Origin: a bacterium
GTDB taxonomy: Bacteria; Planctomycetota; J058; JAJDCP01
DNA: 10,805 nucleotides
NCBI GenBank assembly: GCA_030428695.1
Contig: JAUIEM010000351.1
Coordinates: 1 to 10,805 of the forward strand
Direction: 5' to 3'
The notes beneath the pieces were generated by a model. The model was not told the DNA's origin. It did no database searches and worked only from the letters and a program-made list of their open reading frames with translations. This document shows, piece by piece, positions 1-10,805 of the stretch. The translations under genes and the position numbers were made by a program. Within the stretch, counting starts at the first letter, position 1. Every line of letters starts with the position of its first letter.

Positions 1-575
1 TCTCGGCCCGTCCGTTCGTGTGCCGCGCGAAGTCCGCGCTCGCCGCCGGCGACACGGATACGGCGCGCGATCGACTTCGCGCGGCCGCGGTCCTTGCGCG
101 TGGCGACCGGGATGCGGAGAGTGAGATCCAGACCCTTCTCGAGGACTTCCAGCCCTTCAACGACAAGTACGGCTTCTCCCGCGGCGACGCGGTGCTGACC
201 GAGACCGCCGCGCTGCTCGCCGCGGCGCTGCAGGAGTGCGATCCCGACGAGGCCTATCTCGGGCACGTCGGCGGCATCCACTTCGTGATGATCGTCGCCT
301 GGGAAAAGGCCGAGCAGCTGTGCCGCACGGTCTGCGAACGCTTCGACGCCACGATCGTCTCGCACTACGACGACCGCGACCGCGAGCGCGGGCACGTGCT
401 CGGGACGCGGGACGGACATCCCTGGCGCGCCGCGCTGGTCCACCTCAGCCTGGTCGGCGTCAAGGCCTGCTCCGGACGCTTCCAGCACAACCGCGAGATC
501 GCCGACGCGTGCGCCGGCGTCCGCGAGCGCCTCGGCCAGACCGAGCGCAGCGCCTGGCTCCTCGACGAGGTCTGA
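1..575 (+). CDS. Degenerate GGDEF-domain protein, 3' part (5' end outside window)
   Basis: The reading frame is open to the left edge of the window, so this is the C-terminal part of a longer protein; a GTG at 18 is in frame but probably internal. The visible part follows the GGDEF fold: a stretch FNDKYGF..GD (near 156-188) matches the substrate-binding segment of diguanylate cyclases, then YLGHVGG and a strand, then a C-terminal segment like the last helix of the family (FQHNREIA, near 481-500). The signature GGDEF is GGIHF (270-284), and the two metal-binding acidic positions before FND read as Leu and Glu instead of Asp. The domain is therefore very unlikely to make cyclic di-GMP; a nucleotide-binding or protein-interaction role is inferred. 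What lies upstream (receiver, CBS or other input domain) cannot be seen. The stop is 83 bp before the giant regulator on the same strand. Confidence 0.8.
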   Translation, partial: SARPFVCRAKSALAAGDTDTARDRLRAAAVLARGDRDAESEIQTLLEDFQPFNDKYGFSRGDAVLTETAALLAAALQECDPDEAYLGHVGGIHFVMIVAWEKAEQLCRTVCERFDATIVSHYDDRDRERGHVLGTRDGHPWRAALVHLSLVGVKACSGRFQHNREIADACAGVRERLGQTERSAWLLDEV

Positions 576-608
576 CCCGCGTATCTGGCCAAGCGCCGGA
601 GCAACGGG

Positions 609-614
609 TAGAAT
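609..614 (+). promoter_or_regulatory. Possible -10 element for the giant regulator
   Basis: TAGAAT differs from TATAAT at one base and lies 45 bp before the start codon at 659, in the only non-coding gap upstream of that gene. It stands out as AT-rich in GC-rich DNA, and the same hexamer followed by a purine and CC is the -10 of the better promoter at 7763-7790. No convincing -35 hexamer is seen 16-18 bp upstream, so the call is weak. Confidence 0.3.
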
Positions 615-658
615 GCCGCATCGACCCCGTCCCCTGAACAGCCCGCGAGACCGACGCG

Positions 659-6904
<6,246 letters not shown>

Positions 6905-6905
6905 G

Positions 6906-6924
6906 AGCGGGCTCGCGGCCCGCT
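6906..6924. terminator. Hairpin between convergent genes, possible bidirectional terminator
   Basis: A perfect 7-bp inverted repeat, AGCGGGC (6906-6912) and GCCCGCT (6918-6924), flanks the 5-base loop TCGCG. It begins 2 bases after the stop of the giant regulator and overlaps the stop codon of the convergent kinase gene. Position and GC-rich stem suit a transcription end for both genes, but neither side has a T-run, so it may instead only block read-through or shield 3' ends. Confidence 0.45.
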
Positions 6925-7723
6925 ACCCCTCGATCCAGGTGCCGCCGGGACGCTCCCCCCGCAGCAGCGCCGCGAGCCGCCCGGGCTTGCGCAGGTCGAA
7001 GATGCAGGCCGGCACGCCGCCGAGCTGGCGGGCGAGGGCGCGCAGCTTCCCTCCCATCCCGCCCGTCACGTCGGTGCTGACGGTGCCCTCTGCCTGGGTC
7101 GCCGCGGCCTCGAGGGCGGCAGGGGAGATCGACGGTCGCGGGCGCGCCTCGGGAAAGCGCTTGGGATCGGCATCGTACACCCCGTCGACATCGCTGCCGA
7201 GCAGCACGGCATCCGCGCCGAGCAGGCGGCCCAGGGCGGGGGCGAGCACGTCGCCCGAGGCGACGGCGACCCCGCGCGCGCTGTCGGGCACCAGGCAGCC
7301 GCCGAGCACCGGCAGGAGCCGCCGGTCGAGGCCGAGGAAGGCGCGCAGGCTGGCGGTCTCCAGGGCCTCGAGCCGGCCGTCACGAAAACGCGTGATCGCC
7401 CCGGGGGAGAGCAGCAGGGGGTGGAGGCCGGCGCCGAGCAGCAGCTCGGTCAGGATCATGCCGAGGCGGAGGATCTGGTGGCTGGTGCGGGCGACGCCGA
7501 CCAGCTGCGCTGGCCGGGCGAAGCCCTCGGCGAGGCCGTGCTCGCGCACCGGCACGTGGCCGAAGGGGCCCGCCCCGTGCACGAGCACCAGCTGCACGCC
7601 GGTCTCCTGCGCCGCCGCGATCTCCCCGGCCAGGCGCTCGACGAGCGGGCGCCGCACCTCGGCGCGGTCCTCGTCCTTGCGCGTGATGGCGCTGCCCCCG
7701 AGCTTGACGACATAGAGTGGCAT
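6923..7723 (-). CDS. Isopentenyl phosphate kinase-like amino acid kinase family protein
   Basis: A 266-residue protein, the usual length for isopentenyl phosphate kinase (IPK), which phosphorylates isopentenyl phosphate to isopentenyl diphosphate with ATP in the alternative mevalonate route of archaea, plants and a few bacteria. Family marks seen: KLGGSAIT at 7-14 (Lys7, glycine loop), Lys16, GAGPFGH at 50-56 with the His (56) characteristic of IPK rather than other amino acid kinases, then LPVLGG, an SGD motif, SDVDGVYDADP and DVTGGMGGK in the ATP-binding half. The usual GGGSFGH is altered to GAGPFGH. I chose ATG 7723 over the upstream ATG at 7780 because the fold starts at MPLYVVK and a GGGAGG ribosome site sits 5 bases before it. 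It is convergent with the regulator and divergent from the ferredoxin gene. FomA-like fosfomycin kinase or a general acetylglutamate kinase-like enzyme are less likely alternatives. Confidence 0.82.
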   Translation of the reverse strand: MPLYVVKLGGSAITRKDEDRAEVRRPLVERLAGEIAAAQETGVQLVLVHGAGPFGHVPVREHGLAEGFARPAQLVGVARTSHQILRLGMILTELLLGAGLHPLLLSPGAITRFRDGRLEALETASLRAFLGLDRRLLPVLGGCLVPDSARGVAVASGDVLAPALGRLLGADAVLLGSDVDGVYDADPKRFPEARPRPSISPAALEAAATQAEGTVSTDVTGGMGGKLRALARQLGGVPACIFDLRKPGRLAALLRGERPGGTWIEG

Positions 7724-7728
7724 CCGGG

Positions 7729-7734
7729 CCTCCC
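7729..7734 (-). promoter_or_regulatory. Ribosome binding site deciding the start of the IPK-like gene
   Basis: On the minus strand GGGAGG lies 5 bases before ATG 7723. The in-frame ATG at 7780 would add 19 residues rich in Gly, Thr and Arg that fall before the conserved first strand, so the site at 7729-7734 supports the shorter protein. Confidence 0.7.
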
Positions 7735-7762
7735 GTGCCCGGAATTTCGGGCCGGGCCCACC

Positions 7763-7790
7763 TTGAGTTGTCGAGGTCATCGACTAGAAT
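7763..7790 (+). promoter_or_regulatory. Sigma-70-like promoter for the ferredoxin operon
   Basis: TTGAGT (7763-7768) and TAGAAT (7785-7790) are separated by 16 bases and match the housekeeping consensus at 4 of 6 and 5 of 6 positions. The expected start of transcription is near 7797, giving a leader of about 18 bases before the GTG at 7815 that still includes the ribosome site. It is the most AT-rich part of this intergenic gap. Confidence 0.55.
7770..7784. repeat. Small inverted repeat in the promoter spacer, possible operator
   Basis: GTCGA (7770-7774) and TCGAC (7780-7784) form a perfect 5-bp inverted repeat around GGTCA. It fills the spacer between the -35 and -10 hexamers and abuts the -10, which is where a repressor or a MerR-type spacer-binding activator would sit. 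Five-base arms can arise by chance in this DNA, and no regulator gene is next to it. Confidence 0.3.
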
Positions 7791-7802
7791 ACCAGACCTG
7801 CT

Positions 7803-7808
7803 GGAGGG
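7803..7808 (+). promoter_or_regulatory. Ribosome binding site of the ferredoxin gene, supports GTG start
   Basis: GGAGGG lies 6 bases before the GTG at 7815. Translation from there begins with MPKITFV, the normal first strand of a [2Fe-2S] ferredoxin, so the GTG is taken as the true start. Confidence 0.75.
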
Positions 7809-7814
7809 TATACC

Positions 7815-8180
7815 GTGCCAAAGATCACATTCGTCAACGAGTTCAAGACCGTCGAGGTCGCCGAGGGAACCAACGTCCGGCGCGCCGCGATCGACGCTGG
7901 AATCAACCTCTACTCGGGCATCTACAAGTACATGAACTGCCACGGCTTCGGCATGTGCGGCTCGTGCAAGGTCGAGATCACCGAGGGCGAGGTCACGCCC
8001 CCCTCGCCCAACATGCGCGAGGGGCTCGAGATCACGACCCTGGTCGAGCCGAACGCCCGGCTCGCCTGCCAGATCTGCCCCAAGACCGATATCAAGGTCG
8101 TCACGCAGCACCCGCCGCGGTGGGATCTGCGCGGGCGGGAAGAGGAAGAGGTCGAGCGTATCAAGAGCCTCGAGAGCTAG
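7815..8180 (+). CDS. [2Fe-2S] ferredoxin (plant/adrenodoxin-type fold)
   Basis: A 121-residue soluble electron carrier. It starts with a beta-grasp strand pair (MPKITFV, then VEVAEGTNV) and carries the cluster ligands Cys42, Cys48, Cys51 and Cys85. The first three form CxxxxxCxxC, the spacing of adrenodoxin-type rather than photosynthetic ferredoxins, and the fourth lies in LACQIC, with an extra Cys88 that is not expected to be a ligand. The last 20 or so residues are a charged tail rich in Arg and Glu that goes beyond the usual fold. The gene begins the rightward operon, has its own promoter and GTG start, and ends only 4 bases before the dehydrogenase gene, which suggests a shared electron-transfer role. 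The electron donor and acceptor cannot be read from the sequence. Confidence 0.92.
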   Translation: MPKITFVNEFKTVEVAEGTNVRRAAIDAGINLYSGIYKYMNCHGFGMCGSCKVEITEGEVTPPSPNMREGLEITTLVEPNARLACQICPKTDIKVVTQHPPRWDLRGREEEEVERIKSLES

Positions 8181-8184
8181 CTCG

Positions 8185-9201
8185 ATGCGCCAGGTCTGGA
8201 TCTCCCGGATCGGTGCCCCGGACGTCCTCGAGGTGCGGGAAGCCCCCGACCCCGAGCCCTCCGCGGGTGAGGTACGCATCCGCGTCGCCGCCGCCGGGAT
8301 CAACTTCGCGGACATCTCCGCGCGCGTCGGCCTCTATCCCGACGCCCCCAAGCTTCCCTGCGTCGTCGGCTACGAGGTCTCCGGCAGTGTCGACGCCCTC
8401 GGCGACGGCGTCGACGGCCTGACGGTCGGGCAGCGGGTGCTCGCGCTGACCCGCTTCGGCGGCTACAGCGACGTGGTCGTCGTCCCCGCCGCGCAGGTCG
8501 CGCCGATCCCCGACTCCCTCAGCTTCGAGAAGGCCGCCGGCATCCCGGTCAACTACCTGACCGCGTGGTTGATGCTGATCCGCCTCGGGAACCTGCAGCG
8601 GGGCGAGCGCGTGCTGATCCACGCGGTCGCCGGCGGCGTCGGGCAGGCCGCGACCCAGATCTGCCGCTGGCGGGGCGCCGAGATCTACGGCACGGCCAGC
8701 GGGCCGAAGCACGAGCGGCTGCGCGCCGCCGGGGTCGACCACTGCATCGACTACCGCAGCCAGGACTTCGAGGCCGAGATCGCGCGGCTGACCGACGGGG
8801 AGGGCGTCGACATCGTGATCGACGCCGTCGGCGGCAAGTCGTTCACGAAGAGCTACAACAGCCTGGCCGCGATGGGCAGGCTGTTCTGCTTCGGGCTGAG
8901 CTCTGCCGTCAAAGGCACGAAGCGCAGCCTGCTGACGGCGGCCCGCGCCTTGTGGTCGCTGCCGAAGTTCAAGCCCCTGCAGCTGATGGACAAGAACCGC
9001 GGCGTGTTCGGGATCAACCTCGGGCACCTCTGGCACGTCACGCCCAAGCTCCGCGGGATGCTGCTCGAGATCGTCGAGCTGGTCGAGAGCGGCGCGCTCG
9101 ACCCGGTCATCGACCAGACCTTCCCCTTCGCGGAGGCGGCCGCCGCGCATCAGTACATCCAGGACCGCAAGAACTTCGGAAAAGTGCTCCTGCTCCCCTG
9201 A
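8185..9201 (+). CDS. Zinc-independent medium-chain dehydrogenase, quinone oxidoreductase / VAT-1-like
   Basis: A 338-residue NAD(P)H-dependent oxidoreductase of the medium-chain dehydrogenase/reductase superfamily. The N-terminal GroES-like part has GINFADISARVGLYP, the quinone oxidoreductase signature with no zinc-binding Cys or His, and GYEVSG. The Rossmann part has the nucleotide motif AVAGGVGQAA (147-156) and a SGPKHERLRAAGVDHCIDY segment typical of NADPH-preferring members. The C-terminal half (KSYNSLAAMGRLFCFG, later MDKNRGVFGINLG, and the final KNFGKVLLLP) follows the layout of VAT-1 and its bacterial relatives more closely than plain zeta-crystallin. A substrate such as a quinone or an alpha,beta-unsaturated carbonyl is inferred. 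The ATG is 4 bases after the ferredoxin stop with only a weak ribosome site, so translation is probably coupled. Confidence 0.9.
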   Translation: MRQVWISRIGAPDVLEVREAPDPEPSAGEVRIRVAAAGINFADISARVGLYPDAPKLPCVVGYEVSGSVDALGDGVDGLTVGQRVLALTRFGGYSDVVVVPAAQVAPIPDSLSFEKAAGIPVNYLTAWLMLIRLGNLQRGERVLIHAVAGGVGQAATQICRWRGAEIYGTASGPKHERLRAAGVDHCIDYRSQDFEAEIARLTDGEGVDIVIDAVGGKSFTKSYNSLAAMGRLFCFGLSSAVKGTKRSLLTAARALWSLPKFKPLQLMDKNRGVFGINLGHLWHVTPKLRGMLLEIVELVESGALDPVIDQTFPFAEAAAAHQYIQDRKNFGKVLLLP

Positions 9202-9207
9202 CACCAC

Positions 9208-9214
9208 GAGGAGG
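9208..9214 (+). promoter_or_regulatory. Strong ribosome binding site of the third operon gene
   Basis: GAGGAGG lies 9 bases before ATG 9224, in the 22-base gap after the dehydrogenase stop. It supports both the start and the reality of this otherwise unrecognised gene. Confidence 0.7.
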
Positions 9215-9223
9215 ACAACGCGC

Positions 9224-9742
9224 ATGCACTACCGCCATCTCGACGACGCCCTGCGCCAGACCATGCTCGCCGAGATCGCCGCCGACGCAGCCGCCCAGCG
9301 TCTGTACAGAAGCCCTCGGCTCAACCTCGACGGTGAAGAGGCCTGGGAATCTCTGCTCCGCGCTGCGGTCGAGCGGCACGACGCCCATTGGCTCACCGAC
9401 AACCTCAAGGCCTACAGATATCTGCGCAAGACCGAGAAGCGGCAGATGTTGACCGTCCGGGTCCCCTTCGAGGCGCCGAGGGCGCTCGCAGAGGGCCAGT
9501 TCAACCGCTTCTACGTCCGCGCCGTCTGTCTGCGCGCGCAGGCCGCGGGCAGGGACGCAGTCGTGATCGTCGCGGGTCGCGACCTCGTCGAGGCCCCCCA
9601 GGCAGCGCGCGACCTGGTAGGCTCTCAGCTCGAGGCCGAAGAGCTGCGCTGCAAGCTCGAGGCCGAGTACCGCGTCGACCGCGCCCTCGGGGTCCGCACC
9701 CTCGAGCCGAGCGGCCTGACGGTCGGCCTGATCGAAGGCTGA
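9224..9742 (+). CDS. Uncharacterised 172-residue protein
   Basis: I do not recognise the family with certainty. The protein is soluble, with no signal peptide, membrane segment or cysteine cluster (it has two cysteines). It opens with a helical, acidic stretch (LDDALRQTMLAEIAADAAA), followed by LYRSPRLN, a helical middle (LLRAAVERHDAHWLTDNL) and a distinct motif GQFNRFYVRAVCLRA near residues 93-107. The C-terminal part is again helical and ends in LGVRTLEPSGLTVGL, which looks like a closing strand. A strong ribosome site, the tight spacing behind the dehydrogenase gene and GC-rich third codon positions support a real gene, probably the last of the ferredoxin operon. The GQFNRFYVR segment reminds me of small hypothetical proteins from phage-like or actinobacterial contexts, but that is a weak impression and I give no function. 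Confidence 0.75.
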   Translation: MHYRHLDDALRQTMLAEIAADAAAQRLYRSPRLNLDGEEAWESLLRAAVERHDAHWLTDNLKAYRYLRKTEKRQMLTVRVPFEAPRALAEGQFNRFYVRAVCLRAQAAGRDAVVIVAGRDLVEAPQAARDLVGSQLEAEELRCKLEAEYRVDRALGVRTLEPSGLTVGLIEG

Positions 9743-9766
9743 GGCAACCCGTTCGATCCACCGGGC

Positions 9767-10805
9767 TCAAGCAGAACGCCCCACCACCGCGAACGCCAGC
9801 CACAACGCACCACCCCCCGCCTTGATCGCGACGGTCGGGTCCCGTCCGACGCGCTGGTCGAGGTGCGCGGCCAGCTGCTCGACGGTGTCGCTGGTCAGGT
9901 CGGGGGACGAGAGCGCGAGCTCGACACAACCACCGACCCCACGCAGACTCATACGGATCCCGGCGTGGCTCTGCAGCGCCGCCAGGTGCCGGGCGAGCAG
10001 GCTGAGGCTGGTCGTCAACAGCGCGACGGCGAAGGGCCGGGGAGCGGCGATGCGGGGGTTGTAGCGCAGGTCGGGCAGGGGCGCGCCCCCGATCGGACGG
10101 ATGGCCGCGCGCGCCAGATCCTGCGCCGCCTCGAGCACGGTCGAGATCGGTGTCGCGGGGGCGGGGGTGACCAGGTTCTCCAGCGCCTCGACGTGGTCCT
10201 CGCAGTCGCCGAGCGTAGCGTCGACATCGACGATCGCCTCCTCGCACACCTCGAGCGCGCGCAGGGCGGCGCGCAGGTTGCGCTGGAGCACGCGGGGCGA
10301 GACCGACTGCCCCTGCGCGATCCAATCCGCGAGGCCGAGGAAGGAGCGCAGCGCGGGCATGGCGGGATAGCAGGCCTCGACGCTCTCCCGCAACGGCACG
10401 AAGGCCCGCCGCAGCTCGGCGAGTGCGGGCCCCGAGATCTCGGTGGTCAGCGCCGCGCCGACGCTGCGTCGCCTCTCCTTGAGGTCGTCGAGACGGGCCG
10501 AGACGCGGGCCGCGAGGCAGCGCAGCTCGGCGTACTCATCCTCATCGAAGGTGCGGGGCTCGGTGTCGATCACGCACAACGAGCCGAGCACGGCTCCCCC
10601 GCACGCGATCGGAACACCGAGGTAGGCGCGGATGTCGTACTCCTCGACCAGATGCTGGGGGATGCGGGTGTCGTTCGGCGCGTCGGAGACCTCGAACGGG
10701 CGGCCCTCCCGGACGACGAACTGGCAGAACGACACGTCACAGGCCGTCCCGCGGGCGGCAGCCAGCTCGGGCGGCAGCCCGTAGTGGGCCTTGAAGTACT
10801 GGATC
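9767..10805 (-). CDS. GAF-domain signalling protein with degenerate histidine kinase-like C-terminus (5' end outside window)
   Basis: The frame is open from the right edge of the window, so the N-terminus is missing; a GTG at 10735 is in frame but falls inside the GAF domain. The visible start reads FKAHYGLPPELAAARGT, then SFCQFVV, VSDAPNDTRI, IRAYLGVPI, LGSLCVID and an FDEDE helix, the classic order of a GAF domain found before histidine kinases. A helical linker follows (about 10450-10150). The last 130 residues resemble a HATPase fold in outline (VLEAAQDLARAAI, then a helix FAVALLTTSLSLLARHLAAL, then strands and GGGALWLAF), but the N-box Asn, the DxGxG G1 box and a clear phospho-acceptor His are missing. 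It is probably a sensor that no longer phosphorylates itself, or a regulator that acts by binding (inferred). Its stop is 24 bases from the end of the convergent unknown gene. Confidence 0.78.
   Translation of the reverse strand, partial: IQYFKAHYGLPPELAAARGTACDVSFCQFVVREGRPFEVSDAPNDTRIPQHLVEEYDIRAYLGVPIACGGAVLGSLCVIDTEPRTFDEDEYAELRCLAARVSARLDDLKERRRSVGAALTTEISGPALAELRRAFVPLRESVEACYPAMPALRSFLGLADWIAQGQSVSPRVLQRNLRAALRALEVCEEAIVDVDATLGDCEDHVEALENLVTPAPATPISTVLEAAQDLARAAIRPIGGAPLPDLRYNPRIAAPRPFAVALLTTSLSLLARHLAALQSHAGIRMSLRGVGGCVELALSSPDLTSDTVEQLAAHLDQRVGRDPTVAIKAGGGALWLAFAVVGRSA

Noticed and set aside
7749..7759. GGGCC-G-GGCCC odd palindrome upstream of the IPK-like gene
   Set aside because: A GC-only palindrome of this size is expected in such GC-rich DNA and the one-base centre cannot form a hairpin.
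7724..7780. Upstream ATG at 7780 as start of the IPK-like gene
   Set aside because: The extra 19 residues precede the conserved first strand and the strong ribosome site lies downstream of it, directly before ATG 7723.
9031..9046. TGGCACG resembling a sigma-54 -24 element
   Set aside because: No TTGC follows at the -12 spacing and it lies inside the dehydrogenase gene; a second TGGCAC at 6794 fails in the same way. No sigma-54 promoter was found in the window.
9415..9424. Perfect 10-bp palindrome CAGATATCTG
   Set aside because: It sits within the coding frame of the unknown protein and has no partner copy or promoter context, so it is probably chance.
9748..9765. CCCG and CGGG arms between the two convergent gene ends near 9742 and 9767
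   Set aside because: Only four base pairs with a 10-base loop and no T-run; too weak to call a terminator.

Overview
The window is GC-rich (by eye around 70%) and densely coded, with no RNA gene, IS element, CRISPR array or large non-coding stretch that I can see. The mix of signalling domains suggests a large-genome, signalling-rich bacterium, such as a member of Myxococcota or another former deltaproteobacterial lineage. In particular, it holds a Ser/Thr kinase fused to an NTPase, a TPR solenoid and a sigma-54 activator. The taxonomic guess is an inference and could be wrong.

Layout: (1) 1-575, plus strand: 3' end of a protein ending in a degenerate GGDEF domain. (2) 659-6904, plus: a 2081-residue multidomain regulator with a complete Hanks-type kinase, STAND/AAA_16-like NTPase, long TPR region, degenerate GGDEF domain, GAF-like domain, sigma-54 AAA+ domain and Fis helix-turn-helix. 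It is the main feature of the window. (3) 6923-7723, minus: an amino-acid-kinase-family protein that best fits isopentenyl phosphate kinase, convergent with the giant gene; a perfect 7-bp hairpin lies at the junction. (4) 7724-7814: a 91-bp divergent intergenic region with a good sigma-70-like promoter for the rightward genes and a small inverted repeat between its -35 and -10. (5) 7815-9742, plus: a likely three-gene operon of a [2Fe-2S] ferredoxin, a zinc-independent VAT-1/quinone-oxidoreductase-like dehydrogenase and an unrecognised 172-residue protein. (6) 9767-10805, minus: 3' part of a GAF protein whose C-terminal half looks like a worn-out histidine kinase core.

How they may work together: the giant regulator carries kinase, sensing/scaffold and transcription-activation modules in one soluble chain, so it could run from signal to sigma-54 promoter without a partner response regulator. 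The ferredoxin and the dehydrogenase form a plausible redox pair by position only. The isoprenoid kinase is read from its own promoter region and has no visible tie to the regulator. Three proteins in the window carry signalling domains that have lost catalytic residues (GGIHF and NDDTL in place of GGDEF, and a histidine kinase-like region without N or G boxes), which points to binding or scaffold roles.
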